From Mucilaginibacter sp. (GTDB taxonomy: Bacteria > Bacteroidota > Bacteroidia > Sphingobacteriales > Sphingobacteriaceae): a DNA stretch of 64,000 bases. The notes beneath the pieces were generated by a model. It was not told the origin of the DNA and ran no database searches. It was given only the letters and a program-made list of their open reading frames with translations. The position numbers and the translations under genes are program-made. The stretch lies in contig NZ_JANYGQ010000013.1 of assembly GCF_025359345.1 (NCBI RefSeq), positions 106,633 to 170,632 of the forward strand. Direction: 5' to 3'. Positions 55,008 to 64,000 of the stretch are shown in pieces. Each line of letters begins with the position of its first letter. The first letter of the stretch is position 1.

Positions 55008-56361
55008 TAACATCGACCAAACACATCCTTTTAAAAGTACGCTGAAAACCTTTCTGCGTATTTTAATCCCTGCGCTTATCTTAACCTTACTGCTCGGGGT
55101 TGCAGCAAAAGCGCAGGACCGTACCCTTACCCTCGACGAAGCGATTAAGCTTGGCCTTGATAACAGCAAGGTTTTAAAGTTGTCGAAATCGAAAATTGAC
55201 GAGGCGGTGTCTGTTTACAACCAGGCACTCGATGAGGCCAAGCCGACCGGCAAGGCCAGCTTTGGCTATAACCGTGCCGAAATACCTGCAAATAAGCTTG
55301 CTTTTGGCACACAGAGCCTCTCGCTACCAAAAAGTGCTGACGCATGGTTAGGCACAGTTTCAGTATCAGAGGTTATCTTCGGTGGTAATAAGTTAAAGTA
55401 CGCTAAGGAATCAACAGACTTACTAACCCAGGTTAGTCGTTTGGATGCGGATAACGACAAGGACGAGATAACTTACGACATTATTAATTCTTATTACGGG
55501 CTGTATAAAGTTTTGCAAAGCAAAAAAGTGGTACAACAAAACCTGGCGTCGATAGATCGGCAGATTAAACAATCCCAGCGTTTTTTTGAGCAGGGTTTGG
55601 TTACCAAAAATGACGTGCTGCGTTTTCAATTACAGCACTCAAACATCGAGTTGAACGGCATCGACCTGGAAACTAACCGCAAAATCATAAACTATAATTT
55701 AAATATTTTATTGGGCCTGCCGGAAGGAACGCAATTGGCCATCGCTCAAATAAACGAGGCAGACAGGCAGGTTGCCCCTCTGACCAACTACCTTGATACA
55801 GCCATGAGCAACCGCATCGAGCTAAAACAACTTGACTTGCGCACCAAATATGCCGAAACCGGAATTAAAAACGTACAGGCCAATATATTACCAACATTGG
55901 CAGCTTCGGGCAGCCTTTATTATGTTGACGTGGCTGCAAGTCCGATACCCAAAAGCGGCTCATACGTTACACCCATAGCATTGGGCCTAAGCCTGAACTG
56001 GAACTTCGGGGCTTTATGGACCAACAAAAACAAGGTATCGCAAGCTAAAATTCAGCGCGAAGAAACGATCATCAACAAAGATATTAAGCTTGATAATGTA
56101 AAACGAGAGGTAAATCAGAGCTACCAGCAATATACACAGGCACTTGATAAAATTAAGCTGCTGCAAACTTCGATCGACCAGGCGGGTGAAAACAATAAAA
56201 TACTGGAATCGAAATATAAAAGCAATATCGCATCGGCCACAGACCGCGCAGATGCCGAAACCTTACTTTACCAGGCACAGATAAACCTGGAGCTGGCCAA
56301 GGCCGATGCAGGGCTGGCATACTATACCCTACTAAAATCGACCGGAAAACTTAATAAATAA
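54991..56361 (+). CDS. TolC-family outer-membrane efflux protein
   Basis: 456 aa. After an N-terminal signal segment (about 20-40, ending KAQDRT) come two OEP repeats, long coiled-coil helices with the pattern LTLDEAIKLGLDNSKVLKLSK near the start and ALDKIKLLQTSIDQAGENNK later. It forms the outer-membrane channel of the tripartite pump encoded with the next two genes. Confidence 0.9.
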   Translation: MTTQNNNIDQTHPFKSTLKTFLRILIPALILTLLLGVAAKAQDRTLTLDEAIKLGLDNSKVLKLSKSKIDEAVSVYNQALDEAKPTGKASFGYNRAEIPANKLAFGTQSLSLPKSADAWLGTVSVSEVIFGGNKLKYAKESTDLLTQVSRLDADNDKDEITYDIINSYYGLYKVLQSKKVVQQNLASIDRQIKQSQRFFEQGLVTKNDVLRFQLQHSNIELNGIDLETNRKIINYNLNILLGLPEGTQLAIAQINEADRQVAPLTNYLDTAMSNRIELKQLDLRTKYAETGIKNVQANILPTLAASGSLYYVDVAASPIPKSGSYVTPIALGLSLNWNFGALWTNKNKVSQAKIQREETIINKDIKLDNVKREVNQSYQQYTQALDKIKLLQTSIDQAGENNKILESKYKSNIASATDRADAETLLYQAQINLELAKADAGLAYYTLLKSTGKLNK

Positions 56362-56386
56362 TACACAAACCCAAACAATACATACA

Positions 56387-57451
56387 ATGGCAAAGGCAAA
56401 CGAAACACAGGAAAACGAACCGAAAAAAAAACCGAACAGGGTGCTCCCGATAATATTGGGGACCATACTTGTAATTGGTATTATTTTCGGGATAAAAGAA
56501 TATATATACTACGGCAAGCACGTTGATACTGATGACGCACAGGTTGACGGCAACATAAGCCCCGTTGTAGCCCGCGTTGGCGGCTACGTTGACAGTATTT
56601 ATTTTGAAGAAAACACTCACGTTACCAAAGACCAGATACTGGTAAAAATTGACGACCGCGACTTTAAAGTGAAGCTTGAGCAAGCCGAAGCCGCCGAAAC
56701 CGGCGCAAAATCAAACATTGATGTGGGCCAAAGCCAGATTTTTGCTACCGCAGCCAACTCGTCGAGCGCAAGGGCTGATGTTGCGTCAGCAGCAGCAAGG
56801 CTGGAGAAGGTTAAAAAGGATTATGACCGTTATGCCAATCTTGTTAAAGATGGCTCTGTTACTCAACAGCAATTTGACCAGGCTAAAGCAGACCTTGAGG
56901 TAGCGCAGGCTACTTACCGTGCCACCCAGGATAAATACAAAGCCGCTCAGGAACAAGTAGGCACCACCAAGAGCCAATTGAATGTAACCCATACCGGCGT
57001 GAGCCAAAAGCAGGTTGACGTTGATTATGCAAAGCTGCAATTGTCATACACACTTGTAAAATCGCCGGCAGATGGCATCACCTCGAAAAAGAATGTACAG
57101 GTTGGCCAATTGGTGCAAGCCGGGCAAACACTGTTTTCGGTAGTAAACGATAACAGCCTGTTTATTACCGCCAACTTTAAGGAAACCCAGCTTGATAAAA
57201 TTCGGAACGGTCAAAAAGTTGAGATTGACGTTGATGCCTACCCAGACATTAAATTTGAAGGTAGTGTTTACAATTTCTCTCCGGCAACAGGCGCTAAATT
57301 CTCGCTTTTACCTCCGGACAATGCTACTGGCAACTATGTAAAGGTTGTACAGCGTGTGCCCGTTAAAATTAAAATAAACGGCAGCAAAGAAGACCTTGCA
57401 AAACTGCGCCCGGGTATGAGCGTAAGTGTGTCTGTGAGAGTGAAGGAATAA
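56387..57451 (+). CDS. HlyD/EmrA-family membrane fusion protein
   Basis: 354 aa. One N-terminal transmembrane helix (about 22-40) precedes a biotinyl-lipoyl-like half (VDTDDAQVDGNISPVVARVGGYV), a coiled-coil hairpin (about 100-200) and the second lipoyl half (LVKSPADGITSKKNVQVGQLV). It is the periplasmic adaptor linking the EmrB transporter to the TolC-type channel. Confidence 0.93.
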   Translation: MAKANETQENEPKKKPNRVLPIILGTILVIGIIFGIKEYIYYGKHVDTDDAQVDGNISPVVARVGGYVDSIYFEENTHVTKDQILVKIDDRDFKVKLEQAEAAETGAKSNIDVGQSQIFATAANSSSARADVASAAARLEKVKKDYDRYANLVKDGSVTQQQFDQAKADLEVAQATYRATQDKYKAAQEQVGTTKSQLNVTHTGVSQKQVDVDYAKLQLSYTLVKSPADGITSKKNVQVGQLVQAGQTLFSVVNDNSLFITANFKETQLDKIRNGQKVEIDVDAYPDIKFEGSVYNFSPATGAKFSLLPPDNATGNYVKVVQRVPVKIKINGSKEDLAKLRPGMSVSVSVRVKE

Positions 57452-57553
57452 TTAGGAAGTCATTAGTCTTGAGTCTGAAGTCTGAAGTCGGTTGGCCGAC
57501 TGTGGAGATGTTTGACTTAAGACTAACGACTATAGACTTAAGACTTAGAAAAA

Positions 57554-59101
57554 ATGGCTGAAACCGGCTTTAAAAAGTGGATCATTACCATCACGGTTAT
57601 CGTTGCCTCCTTATTGGAGCTGATTGATACCACGATAGTAAACGTATCCTTGCCCCAAATACAGGGTAACCTGGGCGCTACGCTGGAGGATATTGCCTGG
57701 GTAGTAACAGGCTATGCAGTAGCAAACGTAATTGTTCTCCCTATGTCGGGCTGGTTAGGCAGCCGCTTTGGGCGAAAACAATATTTTATAACCTCCATCA
57801 TCGTATTTACCATTGCCTCGTTTTTATGTGGTAATGCAACCGGACTTGACGAGCTTGTAATATTCAGGATTTTGCAAGGCGTTGCTGGTGGTGGTTTAAT
57901 ATCCACCTCGCAGGCAATACTGGTTGAAACCTGGCCGCGCGAGCAAATAGGTACCGCTACAGCGCTGTTTGGTTTAGGTGCTGTGGTAGGCCCAACAGTG
58001 GGGCCAACCATAGGTGGCTACATTACTGACCATGCCACCTGGCGCTGGATATTTTATGTGAACATACCCGTAGGTGCTATTGCGGCATTTTGTGCATTCA
58101 CTTTTATAAGGGAAACACCCAAAGATGCAAAGGGCAAGCCGGTTGACTGGTGGGGAATTATCCTGCTGGCTATAGCGGTGGGCAGCTTACAAACCGTGCT
58201 TGAAAAAGGCGAATCGGAAGATTGGTTTGCAAAGACATACATCCTGGTGCTTACAGTTACTGCCGTACTAGGTGTAATATTGTTTATATGGCGTGAAATG
58301 AGCATCGAATATCCGATAGTGAATTTCGGCATATTAAGACATCGAAGTTTCGCCGTAGGGATGTTTACATCGTTTATACTGGGGTTTGGGCTTTATGGCT
58401 CAGTGTTCGTGTTCCCGGTGTTTTGTCAGAATTTGCTGGGCTTTACCGCGCAGCAAACCGGTGAGCTGCTCTTCCCCGGTGGTTTGTGTACCATTGTGAT
58501 GATGCCTTTTATCGGTAAGATGCTTAACAAGGGTATACCAGCGCAGTTTATGGCCACAGGGGGCATGTTTTTGTTCTTTGTGTTTACCACTATGCTCAGC
58601 AATTCAACACTTGCCACCGGACAGGCGGATGTATTGGTACCACTGCTGATACGTGGTGTTGGTATGGCCCTATTGTTTGTACCACTTACCACCCTTGCCA
58701 TTGCCGACCTAAAGGGCCCTGAGTTGGGCCAGGGTACCGGTTTAAATAACATGATGCGTCAGTTGGGCGGTTCGTTTGGTATAGCAGTATTAACCACCAT
58801 TATTCATATACGGTCGGGCTTTCACCGCAGTGTACTTATTGAGCATGTCAATCCTTATAACCCCGCGTTTACACAACGACTCAACCTTTATACCCAAAGC
58901 TTTATTGCAAAAGGCAAATCGGTGCTCGATGCTACTCAAATGGCTTACGCGGCAATTGAGGGCGCTATTACAAGGCAAACGTTGTTATTAACTTATGACG
59001 ATGCTTACTGGATATCAGGCCTGGTGATGTTGTTTTCGATACCGCTGCTTTACTTGCAGCCATTTAAAAAAGCAGTGAAGTTGCCGGTGGATGCGCATTA
59101 A
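57554..59101 (+). CDS. EmrB/QacA-type drug efflux transporter (MFS, DHA2)
   Basis: 515 aa, 14 transmembrane helices. Signatures of the DHA2 family: LDTTIVNVSLPQI in helix 1 as LIDTTIVNVSLPQI, GSRFGRKQ after helix 2, and the motif C-type sequence GLGAVVGPTVGPTIGGY in helix 5. It exports hydrophobic drugs with proton exchange through the EmrA/TolC partners. The gap before it holds an inverted repeat with gacttaagac-type arms. Confidence 0.93.
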   Translation: MAETGFKKWIITITVIVASLLELIDTTIVNVSLPQIQGNLGATLEDIAWVVTGYAVANVIVLPMSGWLGSRFGRKQYFITSIIVFTIASFLCGNATGLDELVIFRILQGVAGGGLISTSQAILVETWPREQIGTATALFGLGAVVGPTVGPTIGGYITDHATWRWIFYVNIPVGAIAAFCAFTFIRETPKDAKGKPVDWWGIILLAIAVGSLQTVLEKGESEDWFAKTYILVLTVTAVLGVILFIWREMSIEYPIVNFGILRHRSFAVGMFTSFILGFGLYGSVFVFPVFCQNLLGFTAQQTGELLFPGGLCTIVMMPFIGKMLNKGIPAQFMATGGMFLFFVFTTMLSNSTLATGQADVLVPLLIRGVGMALLFVPLTTLAIADLKGPELGQGTGLNNMMRQLGGSFGIAVLTTIIHIRSGFHRSVLIEHVNPYNPAFTQRLNLYTQSFIAKGKSVLDATQMAYAAIEGAITRQTLLLTYDDAYWISGLVMLFSIPLLYLQPFKKAVKLPVDAH

Positions 59102-59210
59102 AGGGAGTCTGAAGTCGTTAGTCGGAAGTCCGACGTCTTAATGGACCAACGATTATATTGACCCTCTGCGACCTCTGTTGTGCCATGGTTAAAAACCATG
59201 TAAAAAGCAA

Positions 59211-59239
59211 AAAGCTGTTCATTTTACATGAACAGCTTT
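59211..59239 (+). terminator. Hairpin after the efflux operon
   Basis: AAAGCTGTTCAT (59211-59222) pairs with ATGAACAGCTTT (59228-59239), a perfect 12-bp stem 110 bases after the emrB-like stop codon. It lacks a T-run beyond the stem, so termination strength is uncertain. The rest of 59102-59677 shows no gene. Confidence 0.6.
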
Positions 59240-59677
59240 CCCCAAAAAACTACAATTAAAATTTTATTATCCCCCGGTAACAAATTATAAAGTCTGAAGC
59301 CAGGATTATTTAATCTAAGGTCTAAATGTACAATTATTTACCCCAAAAAAGCAAATATTATTGGCGATAGAAACGCGAATAATGAAAAATAAATGAAAAT
59401 AGGCTTTGGGTAGCATCCATGACAGGCCCTGAGCCGCAACGCGAGGTCTAAATCCAGCGTCCTCCGGATTAATGCCATCCGCTTTTTTCAATTAAAAACA
59501 TCATGCTGCCTGCAATAACGAACCAGCGCCGCGCGCTGTGCCGCCAGACCACTACGTAAAATACCCTGCTAAAATGCGCCGGCTACCCATAAACAGCAGG
59601 TGCAGATGTAGAGTAATCATCATTTAAAACACCCTGCGCCCCTTTTTTCACATAAAATAAACTTTTTTAAAAAACTG

Positions 59678-59708
59678 TTTGTGTAATAAAAAATGGTGCG
59701 TATATTTG
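59678..59708 (+). promoter_or_regulatory. tRNA-Asp promoter
   Basis: TTTG (59678-59681), 19 bases, TATATTTG (59701-59708): an exact match to the Bacteroidetes housekeeping promoter, 32 bases before the tRNA. Confidence 0.85.
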
Positions 59709-59740
59709 CAACCCCGTCCAAAGGCTATCTTTGGACAACC

Positions 59741-59814
59741 GGAGTGGTAGTTCAGCTGGTTAGAATACATGCCTGTCACGCATGGGGTCGCGGGTTCGAG
59801 TCCCGTCCATTCCG
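59741..59814 (+). tRNA. tRNA-Asp (anticodon GTC)
   Basis: 74 nt. Acceptor stem GGAGTGG/CCATTCC with one G-U pair, D-loop AGCTGGTTAGA, anticodon arm GCCTGTCACGC with anticodon GTC, T-arm CGGGTTCGAGTCCCG, discriminator G. CCA is not encoded. Promoter and terminator are adjacent, so the gene is its own unit. Confidence 0.97.
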
Positions 59815-59839
59815 CTGAAAACAATGTCAAAATTGACTA

Positions 59840-59873
59840 AAAGCCTGTAAATCATCGATTTACAGGCTTTTTT
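59840..59873 (+). terminator. tRNA terminator
   Basis: AAAGCCTGTAAATC (59840-59853) pairs perfectly with GATTTACAGGCTTT (59857-59870), followed by more T. Confidence 0.93.
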
Positions 59874-60065
59874 GTTTGCTCGAAAACACCAAATTATGCA
59901 TGTTTTACCATATAAAAGGTGAGCAATTCGGTGAGCATATTTGAGGAAACAAGATGCTCACCAGAAACGCCATAAGTAACTGATTGGCAAGATGTTCAAT
60001 GGCTGAACATCTTGTTTGCAAGTGATTAAATAAACAATTTTGTTTCACTATTTAATTCATTTGTA

Positions 60066-61283
60066 ATGAGAACTAACATCAATTTGCTTTTTTATTTAAA
60101 GAAGCGCAACACCTACACAAGTGGCCCGGTTGCCATTTATTTGAGGTTTACTGTTGACGGCCGCCGTGCGGAAGCATCAACCGGAAAAGTTTGTGACCCT
60201 GTCCGTTGGAATACGCAAGCGGGGCGCGCCATTGGCACAAAAGAAGACATACGAACATTAAACGCTTACCTTGACACGCTGCATTCCCAGGCCCAGGAAT
60301 TTCATCGCTGGATGACTGCAAATGATGAAATGGTTACTGCCGAAAGTTTAAAGAACCGATTTATCGGGAAAGTGGATAAGGTGCGAACACTTATAACCGT
60401 ATTTGAAGATCATAATCAAAAAATGAAAAGCCTGGTAGGGCAGGAATTTGAGAAAAGCACCTTGCAGCGTTACGAAACCGCCTTGATGCACACAAAAGAT
60501 TTTATGCAATGGCAACATAATGTTTCCGATATACCTATCACAAAAATCAACTTCGCTTTTCTAAACGATTTTGAATACTACTTGCGGAGTGTACGCAAGT
60601 GTGCCAATAATTCGGCTATCAAATACATTAAAAATTTAGGCAAGATTGTCCGTATTTGCTTAGGTAATGGCTGGCTTACAGTTGATCCCTACTTGAATTA
60701 TAAACCTAAAACAAAGGCTGTTCACCGGGATGTGCTGACTAAAGAAGAATTAGACAGGCTTATCAAAAAGAAATTCGACATTGAGCGGCTGAATGTAGTT
60801 AGGGATGTATTTGTTTTTTGTTGTTATACAGGCCTGGCTTATGTTGATGTGCATAAATTAAAACGCTCCGAATTAGTTAAAGGCATTGATGGCGATCTGT
60901 GGATTTATACCAGCCGCAAAAAAACAGACACCTTATCAAGGATTCCGGTTTTGCCTGCCGCGCTGTCTGTTATTGAATCCTACAACGATCATCCGCAGTG
61001 TATAGCAGAAGATTCTTTGCTGCCAGTAATGAGCAACCAAAAGATGAATGCCTATCTAAAGGAAATTGCCGACCTCTGCAATATCAAAAAGCTTTTAACC
61101 TTCCACATCGCCCGGCATACATTTGCAACCACTGTAACGCTTAATAATGGCGTTCCGATTGAAAGTGTGGCTAAGATGATGGGGCATACGAGCATCAAGA
61201 CCACGCAAATTTATGCTAAAGTTATGGATCATAAGATAAGTTCGGATATGCAGCTATTAAGAGGAAAGTTAGCGTTTAGCTAA
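60066..61283 (+). CDS. Tyrosine recombinase (integrase)
   Basis: 405 aa. An N-terminal arm-binding domain (INLLFYLKKRNTYTSG), SAM-like core-binding domain (about 100-210) and catalytic domain (about 215-400) with HIARHTFATTVTLNNGVP (H-x-x-R), GHTS and the nucleophile Tyr in TTQIYAKV. At the first catalytic Arg position the sequence reads TGLAYVDV, so Arg is absent, as reported for IntDOT-like enzymes of Bacteroides conjugative transposons. It lies 251 bases after tRNA-Asp, a usual attachment site. Confidence 0.9.
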   Translation: MRTNINLLFYLKKRNTYTSGPVAIYLRFTVDGRRAEASTGKVCDPVRWNTQAGRAIGTKEDIRTLNAYLDTLHSQAQEFHRWMTANDEMVTAESLKNRFIGKVDKVRTLITVFEDHNQKMKSLVGQEFEKSTLQRYETALMHTKDFMQWQHNVSDIPITKINFAFLNDFEYYLRSVRKCANNSAIKYIKNLGKIVRICLGNGWLTVDPYLNYKPKTKAVHRDVLTKEELDRLIKKKFDIERLNVVRDVFVFCCYTGLAYVDVHKLKRSELVKGIDGDLWIYTSRKKTDTLSRIPVLPAALSVIESYNDHPQCIAEDSLLPVMSNQKMNAYLKEIADLCNIKKLLTFHIARHTFATTVTLNNGVPIESVAKMMGHTSIKTTQIYAKVMDHKISSDMQLLRGKLAFS

Positions 61284-61484
61284 CCTGATGCAAATCAAAT
61301 TTACGGCAGTAAATCATAAAAATTGCCGTAAATTTGAATCCCGCCAATTACTATTTACCGCTTCTTTGTCGGATGTGCAATGCTGTTAAACCGAAACGTT
61401 GCAGGGAAATGTATTACTACCAACCTGTCTGAATAAACCATCCCATATTTACCGCTTAAGCAACCAACAGCGCGAGCCGGGTAA
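61284..61484. other. Intergenic DNA between integrase and the IS110 upstream repeats
   Basis: No convincing gene. The words atttaccgcttctttg and atttaccgcttaagca repeat once. It may include the true left end of the IS110 element. Confidence 0.4.
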
Positions 61485-61725
61485 ATAGTCAAGGCCCTTT
61501 AGCTTTGCTTAGTGATTATTATCGAAACTATCTTGTTGACAAAGAATAAGGTGAACCAAGTCAAGGCCCAGGTTAATGACCTATGCTTCGTATTAGTCCT
61601 TTTCCAAGTCCTTTAGATTTTCTTTGTGATTGCTATTAAAACTATCTTGCTGACAAAGAATAGGGTGAACCAAGTCAAGGCCCAGGCTAAAGACCTATGG
61701 CCCGTATTAGTCCCTGTTCCGAGTC
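61485..61725. repeat. Duplicated segment (period 114 bp) in the IS110 upstream region
   Basis: Two copies of a 114-bp unit: gtgatt at 61512 and 61626, then aaactatcttgYtgacaaag, gtgaaccaagtcaaggccca and gacctatgSYtcgtattagt-type words in both. The word agtcaaggccc occurs a third time at the left. Small palindromes (ggttaatgacc) lie between. The non-coding end of IS110 elements encodes the bridge RNA, so this may be a duplicated guide region. Confidence 0.7.
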
Positions 61726-61813
61726 ACAAGTCGATGTCAATGACAAGTTAGAATTTTAGACACCAGGTCTTATAAAGGTTTTAGTCTCAGCACATCACAT
61801 TAATTTATTTAGT

Positions 61814-62812
61814 ATGAAATACAAAGTATTTATCGGAATCGATGTATCAAAGCTTACTATTGATGCCCACCTGCACGGAATTGGTGCTTCCAAAACATTC
61901 AGTAACGAGGAAAAAGGATTTGCTTTATTTTTAAGTTGGGTAAAAAAGTATAGTAAACAATCGGAACCGGCGGAGATGATCATATGCTTCGAGCACACCG
62001 GTATGTATTCAATTAAACTTGCCACCTATCTAAATGATATTGGAATCCCATTCGCTATGCTTCCTGCGCTTCAGATCAAACAATCTTTAGGGATCAGAAG
62101 AGGAAAGAATGACCAGATCGATGCACAAAGAATCGCTGAATATGCTTGGCTACATCGCGAAACCATTCAGGCAACTCTATTACCAGCCAAAAGTATTCTC
62201 AAACTTCAGTCGCTGCTTACATTACGAAATCGCTTGGTATGTGATCGTGGAGGGTATGAAGCCACGTGGAAAGAACAGAAAAAGGCATTAAAAGGAAAAG
62301 AGCATAAGGGGATATTTCAAGTTTATAAAAGTCTGATAATGAACCTAACGGTTCAAGTTAAAAAGATTGAAGAACAAATAAAGGCGGTTATAGAAAGTGA
62401 TGAAACAGTTAAATTAAACTATCAATTACTGACCAGTATTAAGTGTGTAGGACCTGTACTGGCCGCAAATATGATTGCTTATACGCACAATTTTACCCGT
62501 TTTGCTACCTGGCGAAAGTTCGCCTGCTATGTGGGAACTGCTCCTTTTGAACACCAGTCTGGCACTAGTATAAAAGGAAGAACACGAGTCAGTAGTTTAT
62601 CCAACAAGCAGCTAAAAAAATTAATCCACATGGTGGCCATATGTGCTTGCGCATATAATCCAGAGATGAAAAGCTATTATAAAAGAAGGGTGAGCGAAGG
62701 GAAAAATAAGATGAGTACGCTAAATGTTATACGCAATAAGATCATTTCCAGAATGTTTGCTGTTGTCAATCGCGGCTCGGGCTATGTAGATCTGATGAAA
62801 TATGCAGCTTAG
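61814..62812 (+). mobile_element. IS110-family transposase
   Basis: 332 aa, full length. DEDD-type RuvC-like N-terminal domain with Asp10 (IGIDVSK), Glu60 (CFEHTGMYS), Asp100 and Asp103 (NDQIDAQR). A coiled-coil middle and the C-terminal Transposase_20 domain (TSIKCVGPVLAANMIAY, YVGTAPFEHQSGTS with a candidate catalytic Ser) follow. The enzyme recombines DNA using a bridge RNA. The reading frame is intact, so the element may be active. Confidence 0.93.
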
Positions 62813-62846
62813 GGCTTATCATCTTAACTCTTAAACAACTCCCCTT

Positions 62847-62933
62847 ATTTTGGACGGGTTCTGTCAAGGGCAGCGAAGGGCGGGATTGTGCGACTGAGCT
62901 GTTTATACACCCTTGACAGGTTCCGGCCAAAAT
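62847..62933. repeat. Inverted repeat downstream of the IS110 transposase
   Basis: attttggacgggttctgtca / tgacaggttccggccaaaat are imperfect reverse complements over about 24 bases (19-20 match), enclosing a 39-base G+C-rich loop. It may mark the right end of the IS element or be a terminator. Confidence 0.6.
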
Positions 62934-62971
62934 GAGAATTTTGTGTGGGGATAAGATGAATTTTAGTTCTA

Positions 62972-63820
62972 CTAATTTTTTAGAATATTTTTCAGCGAAT
63001 ATAAATAATCGGGGTTTTGGTCCATAAATGGATGTCCAGCCCCTTTTAAAGTAATTAATTTATCCCCTGGTTTAAAAAAAGTTTCCAGTTTTAACGAAGA
63101 ACCATAGTAAAACATTTTATCCTGGTCTCCATGGAAAATAATGACCGGGACTGTTGTTAGTTTAAGGAACTGATAGGTATCAAAATGAAATGCAATTTTG
63201 GTGGTATCGTATGAAGGTCTCAAATGATGCATTGCATCTGGCAGGCTATAATAAGGTGCTTGCAAGATTAGTTCTTTTGGATGATTTTTTGATGCTAAAA
63301 ATGCGGCTGGCCCTGTCCCTATAGAATAACCTAATAATATGATCTTGTTTTCATTGTAAAAGGATTTAAGATAATTATATACTTCTTGCACATCGCTATA
63401 CAATTCGTCTTCGTTTTTAATTGAATCTTCACTTTTACCATAACCTCTATAATCCATCATGAACAAATCATAATGGAGACTGGTGTATGTTTTAGATATA
63501 TTTCCCCACTTATCTAATGCGCCTGTGTTACCATGGAGGTATAATATAACTCCTTTAGACGAGTCTGACGGGAACAGAATGCCATTTAGCCGTACGCTAT
63601 CTTTTGTTATGATGGTGACTTCTTTAAATTTTACGGGGTAATTATAATTGTAGTTTTTGGGTAATTTTGCGCCGGGGAAAAAGAATTTTATTTGTTTTTG
63701 AGTCGGATCGGCCCGCGTTTGTGCATTTGAATTATGACTTATCAAAGCAAACGAGAGTAGCATAGAATATATTACTCCTTTCATAATAGATTTATTAATG
63801 GTCTGTATCATTTTTATCAA
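62972..63820 (-). CDS. Secreted alpha/beta hydrolase (S33-like)
   Basis: 282 aa from 63820, or 270 aa from the ATG at 63784, which gives the better signal peptide (MKGVIYSMLLSFALISHNSNA). Hydrolase motifs: LYLHGNTGAL (oxyanion), nucleophile LLGYSIGTGP, Asp in FHGDQDKMF and His in GAGHPF. This is the BEM46/serine aminopeptidase-like subgroup. Probably periplasmic. The gene is convergent with the IS110 element and more A+T-rich than the central genome. Confidence 0.86.
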   Translation of the reverse strand: MIKMIQTINKSIMKGVIYSMLLSFALISHNSNAQTRADPTQKQIKFFFPGAKLPKNYNYNYPVKFKEVTIITKDSVRLNGILFPSDSSKGVILYLHGNTGALDKWGNISKTYTSLHYDLFMMDYRGYGKSEDSIKNEDELYSDVQEVYNYLKSFYNENKIILLGYSIGTGPAAFLASKNHPKELILQAPYYSLPDAMHHLRPSYDTTKIAFHFDTYQFLKLTTVPVIIFHGDQDKMFYYGSSLKLETFFKPGDKLITLKGAGHPFMDQNPDYLYSLKNILKN

Positions 63821-64000
63821 TGTAATTATTTGTAAATGCGGTTAAATGAAAGATATGATAAAGAATTACTACCAAGATACAGTATCATTAACATCGTATT
63901 GATAATTTAACAGTCTTTAACTCTTTGCTTTAATTAGAAAATTACCTCGGACTGAATAAATATAATCATATAAATAAATTTGGTAAAGTCTTAGAATACG
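63821..64000. other. Window end, no gene seen
   Basis: A+T-rich DNA with no coding frame of useful length. Confidence 0.5.

Noticed and set aside
61485..61725. Possible CRISPR array or origin iterons
   Set aside because: Two copies with a 114-bp period and no spacers, next to an IS110 transposase; no replication gene nearby.

Overview
The window looks like a chromosome segment from a Bacteroidetes bacterium of the Sphingobacteriaceae type (Mucilaginibacter/Pedobacter-like). This is inferred from protein content (GH43 enzyme, Kelch protein, YpfJ-type metallopeptidase, phosphosulfolactate synthase homologue, RhuM protein, two-component systems), from promoters of the TTTG-N19-TAnnTTTG type, from the scarcity of Shine-Dalgarno sites, and from many short interspersed palindromic repeats. 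No species can be named from sequence alone.

Layout. 1-8.4 kb: a broken secreted-protein fragment, a DEAD-box helicase, a GH43 enzyme, a zinc metallopeptidase, the cysteine pair cysM/serine acetyltransferase, a secreted sugar isomerase-like protein and a Kelch protein. 8.5-14.4 kb: a peroxiredoxin, then a lipid-modification cluster (DUF1475-like, DUF1295, cyclopropane-synthase-like methyltransferase, alpha/beta hydrolase, FAD amine-oxidase-like protein). 14.5-33 kb: an AraC regulator with an Old Yellow Enzyme and esterase, a GDSL hydrolase, prolyl oligopeptidase, pyruvate dehydrogenase E1 beta, subtilase, an ALDH7-type dehydrogenase, a TPR protein, a ComA-like synthase and a TPR histidine kinase/response regulator pair. 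33.1-34.2 kb is a gene-free block of tandem and inverted repeats.

34.8-41.4 kb is an A+T-rich accessory island and the most interesting part. A two-gene operon encodes a 465-aa protein (uncharacterised N-terminal domain plus a probable PD-(D/E)XK-like C-terminus) and a TIR-domain protein. It is divergent from a MazG-like pyrophosphohydrolase coupled to a GIY-YIG/DUF2075-helicase/S24-peptidase fusion. On the other side of the helicase lies a short stand-alone paralogue of the 465-aa protein's N-terminal domain, preceded by a candidate structured RNA. This has the look of an undescribed anti-phage or stress-defence locus. 41.4-45 kb holds repeats, a 487-bp MITE-like element, a GNAT enzyme and a RhuM-family protein.

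45.2-51.2 kb: an autoregulated-looking operon of three paralogous membrane proteins plus an XRE regulator, two VOC proteins, trmD, an ECF sigma operon lying between trmD and rplS, and rplS. 51.5-59.1 kb: a PAS/GAF histidine kinase and a TetR-TolC-EmrA-EmrB efflux operon with two matching palindromic operators. 59.7-64 kb: tRNA-Asp followed by a tyrosine recombinase (probable integration site), an IS110-type insertion with a duplicated upstream non-coding segment, and a secreted alpha/beta hydrolase.
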